A DNA stretch of 64,000 nt from Takakia lepidozioides. Its lineage: Eukaryota; Streptophyta; Takakiopsida; Takakiales; Takakiaceae. The notes under the pieces were generated by a model that was not told where the DNA came from, did not search any database, and saw nothing but the letters and a program-made list of their open reading frames with translations. The stretch covers positions 24,676,001 through 24,740,000 of the forward strand of contig CM060731.1 of the NCBI GenBank assembly GCA_030704615.1. Direction: 5' to 3'. This document shows positions 1-10,600 of the stretch, in pieces; the stretch's first letter is position 1, and each line of letters starts with the position of its first letter. The position numbers were made by a program, and so were the translations under genes.

Positions 1-146
1 AACCGAGGGAAGAAGATGACCTATTGTCATGGACAAAAACTACACTGTACGGACACAATCTCCACCCCATCCGACGGAAGAATCCTTCATGGGTGACGAC
101 CATATGGTACGAATGTGCGATGAAAAGCTGCAGGTTGAATGGTTTT

Positions 147-220
147 GAGATGAATGAAAAAATGAATGGATGAATGTTGGATGACTTTTGGATGAAAAAT
201 GAGCGACATGAATGAACCAT
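147..220 (+). repeat. Array of GGATGAATG-like short repeats
   Basis: Variants of GATGAATG/GGATGAATG recur several times here (for example around 150, 162, 168, 190 and 210). The same motif in reverse complement (CATTCATCC) forms an array at about 1918-2029. The two arrays therefore face each other and bracket the palindrome cluster and the small two-exon gene candidate. Whether they are ends of a mobile unit is inference. Confidence 0.5.
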
Positions 221-245
221 GGTGTGTGTGCAGGTGCTCGGGATT

Positions 246-1182
246 AAGGTGTCGTCAACGACATCTTCATTCCCAGTACGAGTTGGCACATGACAGCTTA
301 CGGAAAAACCAAAATCCCTGAATTTTTTTTACCAAAAATATTAACCAAAAAAATTTCAACCCAAAAAACTTTCAAGGCGAAGAAGCCTCGGCGGTGTGTG
401 TGCAAGTGGTGGGGATTAAGGTGTCGTCAACGACATCTTAATTCCCAGCAAGTTTTCCAAAAAATAAAAATAAAAAAATCCGTTTTTTTGTTTTTTTGGT
501 CTTTTTCCTTTCCCCGAATGTGCCAGATTAAGGTGTCGTCAACGCCATCTTAATTCCCAGCAAGTTTTCCAAAAAAAAAAACAAAAAAAAAACCTCTTTT
601 ATTTTATTTTCCCCCTGAATGTGCCAGATTAAGGTGTCGTCAACGACATCTTAATTCCCAGTACGAGTTGGCATATGACAATTCATGGAAAAATCAAAAA
701 CCCCAAAAAAATTCACCCGAAAAAATCTGATGGCGAACAAGCCTTGGCGGCAAGGCAGTGTGTGTATAAGTGCTGAGGATTAAGATGTCGTCAACGACAT
801 CTTAATTCCCAGTACGTGTTTTGAGATGTTTATTTATAAATCACGAGCTCACCTCTCTGCCTTCTTTAGATTTGGGTGTGAGCATTTCTCTCAACCTTTG
901 ATACCGTTTGATTCAAGGTGGCCTCAACTCTGCACCTTTGTCCCTACTTTCAATTTCAATGTAGTCTTGTGTTGTTCTGTGTTGTGTCATTCTCTTGTTT
1001 GATTGCTATTTGAGAGATGGAATTAAGGTGTCGTTGACGATACCTTAAATCCATGCCCTCTTGGGATGAGTTGGCCATGAATGAGGATCTTACATGGTCA
1101 ATTTTTTTAAAAAGTTGCCAACATCAGTTATGGAGTCCTGCCTCTTAGTGCCTGGATTAGGATGTCGTTGACGACATCTTAA
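246..1182. repeat. Cluster of seven short palindromes
   Basis: A 22-bp palindrome recurs at 246-267, 418-439, 530-551, 631-652, 782-803, 1025-1046 and 1157-1182. Each has two arms of about 10 bp (AAGRTGTCGT and ACGACATCTT) around a two-base centre (CA or TG). The arms match perfectly at 782-803 and carry one or two mismatches elsewhere. The first five copies are followed by similar sequence (AATTCCCAGTACGAG or AATTCCCAGCAAG), so the repeat unit is larger than the palindrome. Copies are 100-240 bp apart and separated by A/T-rich and homopolymer-rich DNA. Nothing here codes convincingly. Confidence 0.85.
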
Positions 1183-1220
1183 TCCTGAGAGTGAATTGCA
1201 ACCATTTTGGGTCTTTTGGG

Positions 1221-1740
1221 ATGGAGTGGGACGAGCAGCTCTACTCTCAAGTCATCGCACCTCTGTCTGGGGGTTTATCGCATTCGACCCAGACCGAGAA
1301 CATTGTTCTGGAGCAGGATCTGCAAAAGCCCAATGCTCTGGATGTTGATTCCGATTTCTCATGTGAGTAAGTGCTAGCTCAGTTGTGGTACTTCACTGAC
1401 ACGACGACACATCCTTCTATTTCCATCTTTCATGCACAAGTTGGGCCAGCAGAATGTATGTGGACTTACATTGTTTGTGTGTGTGTACAGGAGCCCAAGG
1501 TCACCACGGTTCCTCCCTTTCTTTGCAAACCCGCAATTTTTCCCAAGTCTGAAAGTAGATTTTAAATTGTCATGTTATGCGGAGGCTGCAGTTTCGGAAT
1601 TTAGTCTCATCTCTTCTCCCCCTACTGTGCTTTTAAACATAGAGGGTTTTGTGCAAAGCAGGGCTAGTGTCTTCATAGACAATTCTGCCTTCATTTCGGA
1701 CGCCGACTCCAGTAGCATAGAATATTCTTCGTCGGAATGA
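1221..1740 (+). CDS. Candidate small two-exon gene, unrecognised
   Basis: I do not recognise this protein. Exon 1 is 1221-1366, starting at ATG and ending just before a strong GTAAGT donor. Exon 2 is 1491-1740, after a TGTGTACAG acceptor, and ends in TGA. The exons join in frame (two bases plus one) to give 131 residues. The first half is polar and acidic and ends in DVDSDFSCE. The second half has a hydrophobic stretch (FLPFFANPQFFPS) and an acidic, serine-rich C-terminus (SDADSSSIEYSSSE). There is no clear signal peptide or known domain. It sits directly downstream of the palindrome cluster. A diverged relative of exon 1 lies on the reverse strand at 3509-3733, with the same DVDSDF-CE ending and donor, so this may be an exon of a repeated element rather than a single host gene. 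Confidence 0.35.
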
Positions 1741-1917
1741 ATCTGCAGTTTTTAAACTATTTAGTTTGAAGCACCAAATGGCCTCTCCACCTTCTTTGCA
1801 ATTGTGTGTCAGCAACTATGTCGACTTCTGATACCTGATGAAAGGACAATCACAACCCTCACCAGTGGGCAGAGGTTCACTCTAGAGCTAGGTGGATTTA
1901 GCAACCACTACTCAAAA

Positions 1918-2029
1918 ATGCATCTTAGTTTTGCATTCATCCACAAACTACATTCATCCATGTGCCATTCGTCGAACATACATTCATCCCACATTCATCC
2001 ATAGTTCATCCATAACGATGAATGACGTA
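1918..2029 (-). repeat. Inverted array of CATTCATCC repeats
   Basis: CATTCATCC or close variants occur at least five times, the reverse complement of the array at 147-220. The rest of 1741-2114 holds no gene I can support. Confidence 0.5.
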
Positions 2030-2114
2030 TGCATGATATACTAGACACAACCCACAGTAGTAGGTCTTCTAGGCCGAATAGGTGTCTGCGGTTATAGGTA
2101 AGCACATGCAGAAG

Positions 2115-2136
2115 CGTGAGCAGAATTCTGCTCACG
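2115..2136. repeat. Perfect 22-bp palindrome with GTGAGC/GCTCAC arms
   Basis: The sequence reads the same on both strands, with arms CGTGAGCAGAA and TTCTGCTCACG. The inner TTCTGCTCACGG is repeated immediately after, from 2139. GTGAGC and GCTCAC motifs recur at 2680-2720, 4264-4345, 30357-30374 and 31938-31972, often in opposed pairs, so this may be one copy of a dispersed element end. Confidence 0.7.
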
Positions 2137-2208
2137 GATTCTGCTCACGGTTTAGCAATCCCCTTGAGATGGTGTCTTGAAAGCCAGATTGCACCTGTGA
2201 GCCATGCA

Positions 2209-2637
2209 ATGGACTCCCATATAGAATGGAGCATGCTTAGAAGTATATTGTTGACCGTGCCATTGCGTTTGCAAGTGATGAGTTTTGCTCTTGTAAGAGT
2301 TTGTTGGATCATTAGCCATGAGCAAATTCACCTCAAGTGGATGACTGACCTCAATGATAACTCACACCAGTTGGCCTTCATTGTGAATGTTGAGCACATT
2401 TGTGCTGACAATGTGCGTGGTGCAACCATGCCCAATGTCAACATCGTGGCTGCTATTGGGGCCAATGCCAGTGTGGGGGCTGAAGTTGGCAATGTGGCTG
2501 ATGAGGCAACCTCAGAGGTTTCGAAGAATTATGTTAACAAGGATGTTGTGAATATCCGCATGGCGAAAGTTAAGAGCAAGAGTTCATATAATACTAACTT
2601 GTCCTTTCAATTAATCTTTCTGTTGTGGTTGTTGTAA
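2209..2637 (+). other. Unassigned ORF, possible retroelement remnant
   Basis: From the first ATG this frame is open for 142 codons (the open frame itself begins near 2116). The C-terminal half is rich in Asn, Val and Ala and ends in a short hydrophobic tail (FQLIFLLWLL). I recognise no domain. About 25 bases after the stop comes a purine-rich run (TTGGGGGGGAATG at 2661-2673) that resembles a polypurine tract before a 3' LTR. A similar run (AATTTGGGGGGA) lies near 4371. This could be the degraded 3' end of an LTR element, but it could also be a chance ORF. Confidence 0.2.
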
Positions 2638-2639
2638 TT

Positions 2640-3508
2640 TTGTAATGCTTTGGTCAAAATTTGGGGGGGAATGCTTCCGCGTGAGCCGGTGAGCACGTGA
2701 GCCCAACCAAGCTCACGCCACGTCAACAATGTTTCCCACGTAAAGGATCTAATTCCGCAGAAGTCACTTATTTCCGCGGAACGTAAGCTGATTGCCATGC
2801 CCTAGATTTTGACAACTTTACTTTGTGAAAAGTCTCCTCCATCTTCTAAATTTTGTTTGTACGAGAAATCACGGGAGGTCTGTGAATGGCATTCGAACAC
2901 GGGCGCAGGCAATTTCACAGAGTATAATGTCCGATTGCGTAATGAACACGAACGAGAATGACTTAATTTCAACGAAGTTCCTTCCCCCCAATTCACATCC
3001 ATTTTTGAATGATTGACGATTTCCAGATATACACCACGAAATCCCTAAAGTTGCTCTGCGATATGTGTAAAAACATGGTAGTAGAACATGGTGGTAACAC
3101 TTGTAATGCAAAAACACAAGCCCAGTCTTCATCAACCCCCTCAACAACCCGAGGTTCCAGAGGAACTATTTCCAGACACGGTAGCAATGTCATCTACATA
3201 TATGCTAGCCAGACTGCCACGTTTTTTTTTTCTGCCAAGGCCCCCATAGAGAGGAGAACAGGCCGATTGCTGGGACAACACGCGTGCACATGCCTCCGCG
3301 TAAGCAGGCAAGTGGAAACCACGGGGCGGACTTGGAGTCAAGTTGTATCGTTGAAAACCGAAAGATGTCGCCGATGATTGGTGCCGCACTCTCAAACAAA
3401 CCAACCCGAATCGTGTCAGAAGTCACAATTGCGAGATTTATCATTGGAATCACGGTCGGGAAAGAAGCAAAGAAATGCATTTCCCAACCGCACGACAACA
3501 AACACGAC
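2640..3508. other. No supportable gene
   Basis: This stretch has overlapping short ORFs on both strands with no recognisable domain. At 2680-2720 there are opposed GTGAGC/GCTCAC motifs resembling those at 4264-4345. Confidence 0.4.
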
Positions 3509-3733
3509 TTACTCACACTCAAAATCAGAGTCCACGTCCAGATCTTCGTCAGGAACGTCCGCCTCCACGAGAACTGCCTCCGTGCGGGGGGCTGATGTTG
3601 AGCCCGATGTAAGCTGTTCAAACTCACTATGGAACTCTGTTCTATCGAAAGAGATGATTGAAATCCATAGCATAATCAAGGTTGCGTACAAAACGAAGAA
3701 CAACAGGGCCAACAACCATACAAAATGCAACAA
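3509..3733 (-). pseudogene. Diverged reverse-strand relative of the 1221-1366 exon
   Basis: The reverse-strand frame begins with a hydrophobic, membrane-like stretch (LLALLFFVLYATLIMLWISI) and continues into an acidic tail ending DLDVDSDFECE. It is followed by the same GAGTAAGT donor context as exon 1 of the candidate at 1221. The last 40 or so residues align with that exon (TE, VL and DVDSDF-CE match). There is no ATG before the hydrophobic segment (an in-frame stop lies just upstream), and I found no clear acceptor or second exon. I treat it as a broken or partial copy. Confidence 0.3.
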
Positions 3734-3766
3734 ACTATCTTAAAAAAAAGATGCTTTCATTTCTCA

Positions 3767-4150
3767 AATCAAGGTTGCGTCAACGCAAGGTTGAATTGCA
3801 TCACCTTCCCAAAAAAAAAAAAAAAAACCCTTCAAAAAATGATGTTTTCATTTCTCAAATCAAGGTTGAGTCAACGCAAGGTTGATTTGCATCAACCCCC
3901 CAGGGAAAAAATAAAAAATAAAATAAAAATAAAAATGTTGAAGTCGTATGTCTGTCGGTGTATGTCACGTCATGAATCGCGTTGTGCAAGCGTCTGCTAT
4001 TTGTTGCATTCGTTCCTCAAACTCATTTGTTCATTTGTGAACTCACATTCAAATGAACATTCTTTTCAAGTTCTCGAAATCAACCTTGTGTTAACACAAG
4101 ATTGATTTCAGTTCTAGGAAATCAACCTCGTGTTAATACAAGATTGATAT
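3767..4150. repeat. Second palindrome cluster
   Basis: Four related imperfect inverted repeats start near 3767, 3858, 4078 and 4121. The best is 4078-4107: two 15-base arms (AATCAACCTTGTGTT / AACACAAGATTGATT) with one mismatch. The core differs from the 246-1182 family, but the design is the same: a short palindrome embedded in A-rich DNA. Read on the reverse strand, the cluster lies upstream of the exon relic at 3509-3733. Confidence 0.7.
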
Positions 4151-5386
4151 TTGCGGACGCCCTAAACCCTTACCCATCTTACCTTTCAGATGGTGAAATC
4201 CCACAATTATAGGTCCACGATTATAGGCCCACCATCTTTGTGGTGACGTGGCACGACCTTGGGTGAGCTCACGCCATGTCAGCATTAGCGTCACGTCAGC
4301 GCTGTGAGCGTAGGCTCACGCCACATCACCATTGTGCTCACACGCCAGGCTCTCGCGGTAGCGTCATTGAAATTTGGGGGGACTTGCTGCATTTATAGGC
4401 CGGGACTTACTGTTTCGAAAGTTATTGCATTATCTATACTAACATGTGTTTATGTGGGCGTGAAACTGCAGTGGAGTAGTTTGTGGTGGAGCTGAACCTA
4501 AGATTTCTCCAACATTTTGTACTTGATGCCATGGGTATACTATACCCACAATAGTGGTTGTAAGAAGAATGTGATGAGAATTTTTCAAAGCACCATTGAT
4601 ATGTTGAACAACTAATATGGTGAAGTACGTACATTTGGCACGGGAGCGGAGAAGAATATAATGTTGGGCCTGCTGAATCGCTATGATCTTGAATCCCAAT
4701 AATGATATGTTTAAGTTAGGTTTGAAAAACAATGCCTTGGCTGCCAGTGGTCGTAGGAATGTATGGCTACAAAAAGGGAGCTTTACTTTAGCAGATCAGA
4801 GTTCTCTGCTGCATTACAAGTCACATATTTCTATTAGTAGGAAGTGTGTCCAAAACGACTGGACTTACGACTCGAAACACAGTCGCAACGGACTCTGCGA
4901 TGGGGGGGGGGGCAGTGCTAAAATACTAGTGGTATTCGGACAGCCCAGTGGAGTGCTGTCAGACAATTTGCTTATGTCATTGGATTTGGAATTTCATGGA
5001 GGGGCCACGTGGCGCAACCGGGCAGATCGCACGGGTAGTTGACTTTAACTTTGACCTACATTATTATTGACGTATTACCGAATGGGTTAACTCTTTAATG
5101 CTGCTCACCCGCGCGCGTGGCGCATAATTCTACTTCTACGTAAACACTCCAAAGTGTCCACATGGCACAACTCCGCTTGTCAAAACAGATATCATAGGGA
5201 AAATCATCTAGACCAAAGAACTTCTGCAAGGGTAGTGAGATTCCCGACGTTTACATAGACCATTTGGATTTGTTTCACTCGTCAGGCCATGGTGGCTGGC
5301 TTCCAATTCCGGACTTGTTTGGTTAGTGCCAGAATGCATGTTTTCAATGGATTATGATGCTTGTAACTCTGTTTTTCACATATATC
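4151..5386. other. No supportable gene
   Basis: GTGAGC/GCTCAC repeats occur at 4264-4345 and a G-rich run near 4374. The longest open frame (4683-5042) shows no domain. I see nothing that can be annotated as a gene. Confidence 0.4.
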
Positions 5387-5485
5387 AGTAGTGCCAAATT
5401 GCTCCTTGAAATTGGGCTATGGTATCTAAAACTTTGTTGTCTCACTCGAGTAAGTAATGCCAGGTTGTTCCTTGAAATTGGGCTA
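5387..5485 (+). repeat. Two-copy tandem repeat, 66-bp period
   Basis: The segment AGTARTGCCARRTTG plus CTTGAAATTGGGCTA occurs at 5387 and again at 5453, with a few substitutions. Confidence 0.7.
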
Positions 5486-5539
5486 CATGCCTCAAAGCTA
5501 CCTTGGCGTTTTCATGATAGCCAGTTTTCAACAATACAT

Positions 5540-6015
5540 AGGTAGCTGTATGCCTGCTGTATGCATGTTCTTATTGTAGGCAAATTCAACCAAATACAGA
5601 TACTGCTCCCAAGAGCTCTGCCTTTGCCCCACATACATCCAGAGCATGTCTTCCAAGGTTCTGTTTGTCTTTTTTGTCTAAGCATCTGTCTCATGATGGT
5701 AGGCACTGCTAAAACAGCTAAAACATAGTTTTGTACCCAAAGCTTTAAACAAGGTAGTCCGAACCTGTAAACTTTGAATCCCTATCCGAAACGATTTCCC
5801 TTGGCAACCCATGCAGCCTATATACCTCTTTCACAAATAGATTGGTTGTATCAAGTGCAGTAACAGTCATCTTTGTGGGTATAAAATGTGCCTGCCATTG
5901 ACAAGCGGTCAACCACCACAAAGATAACATCATGCCCATTCCTGGTCTTTGGCAATGAGACTATGAAATCCATACCAATGGATTCCCATTTCCCCCTAGG
6001 CACATGCAGGGGCTG
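5540..6015 (-). mobile_element. Degraded Ty3/gypsy integrase core fragment
   Basis: Read on the reverse strand from about 6015 down to 5540, three frames together give the catalytic core of a Ty3/gypsy-type integrase. Visible blocks are a W-E-S-I-G-M-D-F start (first catalytic Asp), [38 protein letters not shown] (second Asp region), then a remnant of the H-E-T-D-block and LEDMLWMYVGQRQSSWEQYL. The frame breaks between DRLSM and HFIPT, and several stops follow. It is a dead fragment; no LTRs were recognised nearby. Confidence 0.8.
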
Positions 6016-6017
6016 TT

Positions 6018-6383
6018 ATTCCAGTACTGTGCATAGTGCATGATAAAAAGTCAGTTTATGTTCATAGAAGCTTTCATAACGAAAAACCATAACAGAATGA
6101 TCTGTAAATTTGTAAATGTCAAGTTGGAATAAGAAACTGGCCTTGCTTGAAAGCAATTTGTGGACAGGGACGGAAAGGAAAGAGTGGAATGAACCTTGCA
6201 GTTTGGTAATTCCAGTACTGTGCATAGTGCAGGACAGAAAGTCAGTTTATGTTCATATAAGCTTTCAGAACGAAAGGCCAGAACATAATGATTTGTGTAA
6301 ATGTCAAGAAATTGGCCTGGCTTGAAAGCAATTTGTGGACAGGGATGGAAAGGAAAGAGTAGAAGAAACCTAGTAGTTTGGTA
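6018..6383. repeat. Tandem duplication, 191-bp period
   Basis: The block beginning ATTCCAGTACTGTGCATAGT at 6018 recurs at 6209. Both copies contain GTCAGTTTATGTTCATA and CTTGAAAGCAATTTGTGGAC. The copies differ by scattered substitutions and small indels. It lies between two integrase fragments and starts almost exactly where the core fragment ends. Confidence 0.85.
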
Positions 6384-6522
6384 TCTACAAAAAAAAATTC
6401 ATCATTTTAACCAATCTACAGGGAGAGATCTCAAATTCAGTAAACCAAAACTTGAATCCCAGCTCAGGCCAAGTATTGCCTAAGCGGGTAGACAGTTCCG
6501 GTTTTCGGTTGCGCCCTATCGC

Positions 6523-7075
6523 TTAAAAGAATGAAACAACGGGCGTCCCAAGGCCCTTCTTGGGGTTGGCAGTTTTGGGTCTCCCATCATTTTGTCCAAA
6601 AACGATGACGTTGACGATTTCACCTTCTGTTGTTATCTTCGGCAATTCAGGGAGAAGATGACTGGGGTCAGAAACATACTTCCTCAAGAGGCTGACGTGC
6701 AATACAACATGTATCCTCCACCCTGATGGTAACTCGAGCTGATAGGCTACTTTGCCAACTTTCTTTATAATCCTGAAAGGTCCACAGTACCTTGGAGAAA
6801 GCTTATAGCACTTTCCCAGCTTTAATTGACTTTTCTTATGGATCGCTTTAAAAAGGACTTGATCTCCAATTTCAAACTCCTTAAGAGATCTCTTCTGATC
6901 AGCATAAGTCTTGGCCCTCTCTTGAGCCTTCATCATGCTTTCTCTTACCAAATCTAACTCTTGCTGCAACCGCCATATCATTTGGTTGACACTCTCAACC
7001 TTTGTATCATAAACATGCCACGATGCAGGTGTCAAGCAATCCTACCCATAAAAGCTCACGGAGCCACCTATTTTT
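6523..7075 (-). mobile_element. Ty3/gypsy integrase C-terminal fragment
   Basis: A long reverse-strand frame (170 codons, 7035-6523) encodes the region that follows the integrase core in Ty3/gypsy polyproteins. Blocks visible in order are TPASW, AQERAKTYADQKR, FEIGDQVLFK, LSPRYCGPFRIIKKVG and YQLELPSGWRIHVVLHVSLL. A few more related residues precede TPASW up to about 7075, after a stop. On this strand the C-terminal part lies upstream of the core fragment at 5540-6015, the reverse of the normal order, so the element is rearranged or two insertions are present. Confidence 0.85.
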
Positions 7076-7663
7076 GCCCCGTTTCCAGAGGTGTCGCCCG
7101 TACAATATATACATGTTGTGAAAAAATCACCAAATTGTACAACAGATCAGCAAATATGTCACCAGGTAGGATTTAGGTGGACATTCTTATAGTCGCCACC
7201 TCTGCACTTATCCCCAGCATTTTGTAGCCACGTCCACGCCTATGCAGACATGAAAAAAAGGGCTGGACGGAAGGTATTACGGAGCGAAGGAAAATGCAAA
7301 TGACTGAAAACTGGTGTGACTGGAGAGAGGAGGTTTGAATGCAAGACGCAGTGAATAAACTAGTGCTGGACAGCTGGCGTGCTATGCTACTAGTAAGTTA
7401 CTATACCAACTACAGTAGTCACACGCTGTCATTGCTGCCATAAGGCAAGAGGAGGCCCCAGGAGATGGGTGTGGGGGCAAACTATTATTTGAACTGTCCA
7501 TCTCATCCTGCTCCAGGTTTAGAATCTCTTACAAGCCAGAGTAGAGGTCTTGATGCATACCTTATCGTATCTGGTACAAGAATTTTTTCCTGATCCTCAA
7601 AGTTTATGAGCAGATATCTTCAGTTGGATTGAGAAAATCCTTTGGTTGGAGAGAGGGGCTCAG
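7076..7663. other. Upstream region of the cyclin H gene
   Basis: Non-coding by inspection. It should hold the promoter and 5' UTR of the gene starting at 7664. No element is clear enough to name. Confidence 0.4.
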
Positions 7664-10600
7664 ATGGCGGATTTTTCAACCTCCACACATGGGCAGCGAT
7701 GGATTCTCTCCCCACAAGATCTGGTGTGGAGCACTTTGAGAAGTGAATGATTTTTTACTTTCTTTTAGGGTTAGATTAGGGTGTTTCGAGTGTCGTCGTG
7801 GGAAGTGTGGATGGGGGATTTGTGAAGGGCCTTGCAGTTGTCTGATCTAAATGTGTTCTTCCCGTGCTTGTCTGGATACTAAGTGCAGTTACGGGAGTCG
7901 GATTGACAGTCATTTCAGTCCGCCCGAGAACTGAATGTGATCGAATGGATGGGCATTTGCAGGTAAGGAACTGCGAAGCAGCTAATCAACGGGCTGTAAA
8001 AGCACTTCAGACGGTAAGCTGGGCAGGTTGATCTACTTTAAAGACTGCAAAATTGGGTTAGGTTTCTGGCATCTTAGAAATGTCTTCCATTTTTAGGCAA
8101 ATTTTCAGATTTTCCGTCAGTTACCTGTGACAGTCAGGATATCGCTTGTGGCTAACATAAAAGTTGCTTGCAGAAGGGTGCCACTCGAGTGGAATTGCAG
8201 CCAGATGGAAGTTTGGCATATCCAGGATTTCGTGCTGAAGTCGACAATGGTATGCGAGTCCTCTTATTCCGTTGTCTAATGCTGACACGAGAATACGAAC
8301 TATAATTTAATAGGGGCGGTATGCTTGCATAATGTGGTACCAGAGTGGGTTTGAACCTTACAATTCTATTCGATTCATTCAGGTCATTGTCTTAGCTCCC
8401 TCAAGAGCTTTTGGCAACATGTTGATGGGATGTGGGGGTAGGAGAGAGGTGATGTGCTCTTTAGATTCTGTGCACCACATCCTTGTGGCCATAACCCCTT
8501 GGGCCCAGGTTTGGACAGCCCATAAAGTTTCCTTTTTCATTTTTTGTGGGGGGTGGAGGTTGTGAGAGAATTGAAAGGGGTGTGGGAGAATCACTACAAT
8601 CCAGGAACTCACCCTTCAATTTGAAGACGATTATGGCTTTCCAGATTCCTCAGGACCTATTCCTTCAGTCTCCTTGACAGTTCCTGGTAGATTTGGGCCA
8701 GGTTGCAGCTTGTTTGCTCTGCAGAGTTACTTTAGTAGCCTATCTTACTCCTCGAAAGTCCTCCACTGACTGCTTTAGGAGGTTGTGGGCAAAGAAATTG
8801 AAGAAGAGAGGGGCAGACATTAAGCCTTACTCAGTGGGAGGTGTACTCTGAACAGTTACCTACCTGATGTGATTGATTGCATTTACCCCCACCAACACCA
8901 CTAGAACCAATTTTGTTCAGCATTTTGTTTTTGGTTCTATCATTGGACATACAGGAAGATGCAGAAACAGTCTGAATACCAGGGACATGTTATGGACCAG
9001 GTGTTGAGAGAGGAGGTCCATTGCCGGAGCCTTTGACTGTACAGGAGGAGCTTCTCATCCGGGTGTTTTATGAGAAAAAGATTCAGCAAGTCTGCGCAGC
9101 TTTTTCCTTTCCCAACAAAATTCAGGTCCATAATGCCGTGCCATGCTGTACAGGAAGGATAAAGTAAAGCACTTTAGTTGTTGATTGACTATCATTCCTT
9201 CCAAGTCACTCATCTGGCACTGGATGACTTCAAGTCTTAAGAGTTGCTCTCCCACTGAAAGTTACAGGTGGGCTTTGTTATGGTGAGCAACAAATTGTGT
9301 TCTTCGTATGTAACAATGGTAATAGCAATAATAGCAACCCAAGGTATAGCTTTGACCCACAAGAAGCAAACTTGTCCTGAGAATCCAATTTGTTCAATGA
9401 TATATGTCTTGTTACAGGCAACCGCCATCTTGTACTTCAAGCGGTTTTCTCAAAAGTGGTCTGTCATGGAGCATGACCCCAAGCATATAATGTGAGTTTC
9501 TCCTCATGGAATTGAATCATGTTCAGTTTAGTTAACTGCATGGAGTTTTTGGAGTTTGGGGTTCTTGCACTACCAAGCCTCAGGGTTTGATCAACCGAGT
9601 TAGTGTGCATTGATTCGATGTTGTCCACTGAAAAGTGGTTCTAACTCAGGCGGATGGGGCAGGCTCACTTGCGTCTACTTGTCTTGCAAAGTAGAGGAGT
9701 TCCATGTGTCTGCAGATGAGTTGGGAAAGGGCATTCAGCAAGATCCTCAAGTGGTTCTCAAGAATGAGTTGACTGTTCTCCAGGTTTGCACATGAACAGC
9801 TCTATTGAACCTATTTGGGAACTTTGGAAACCCTCACAGCAGGAATTGTCATGAATTAATGCCGAGGTTGGATGAACATGGAGAATCTGTGCACATCTAA
9901 AGACTGTAAAAGACAATTAGCTTGACAAGTTTGCGGATGCCTTTGGCCACAGCATAACCACCAGGTCTGATTTGGACGTGGCTTCATAACCATGTACATA
10001 ACTATCTAAGGTCCAGGTCTTCGAGCACCAATACCTCATCATTTACAGACAGCTTGGATAATGACTCGCATGCACTGTTGCAAAGTAATTATAAGAGATG
10101 GGGTCCTACTGCTGGTTCTGTACATAGCAGGCAGCTGCCCAATAAATACATTGTGACCTGCTTGAGCTCACCAAAAGACAGGAGAAGGAAAGTATTTCTT
10201 AGGTGTGTGAAGGTTGTAGTCAATAAAAATACTTCTTCGTCAGATTGTGGTTGTGTGTGTACGGTGATGTAGCAAGGTACTGAGCAGTGCTCCTGACATT
10301 TGGAGGATGGTGGTGATGGTGGTGTACTGATGGTGGTGTACGGGGTGTTGTCTGTCTGGTGCTCATTTCACCAGAGGCATGTACCATCCACATGCCAATG
10401 CTGATGTCTGCGCAGTGGTCCTTGCAGGGCCTAGATTTTGAGCTGATTGTTTATACACCTTACCGGTCAGTGGATGGTTTTACGCATGACCTAGAGGTGA
10501 GGGTGCGCTTCCTCCATCCTGCGTGTTGGCCTTTTGCAATAATAGTCACTGAACTCCCATCCAGTAGATCTATAAATTATCCCCCTGTTGCTTTTTCTGT

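Noticed and set aside
246-1182. CRISPR-like array
   Set aside because: Plant nuclear DNA, irregular spacing of 100-240 bp, and palindromes embedded in larger repeat units; no cas genes.
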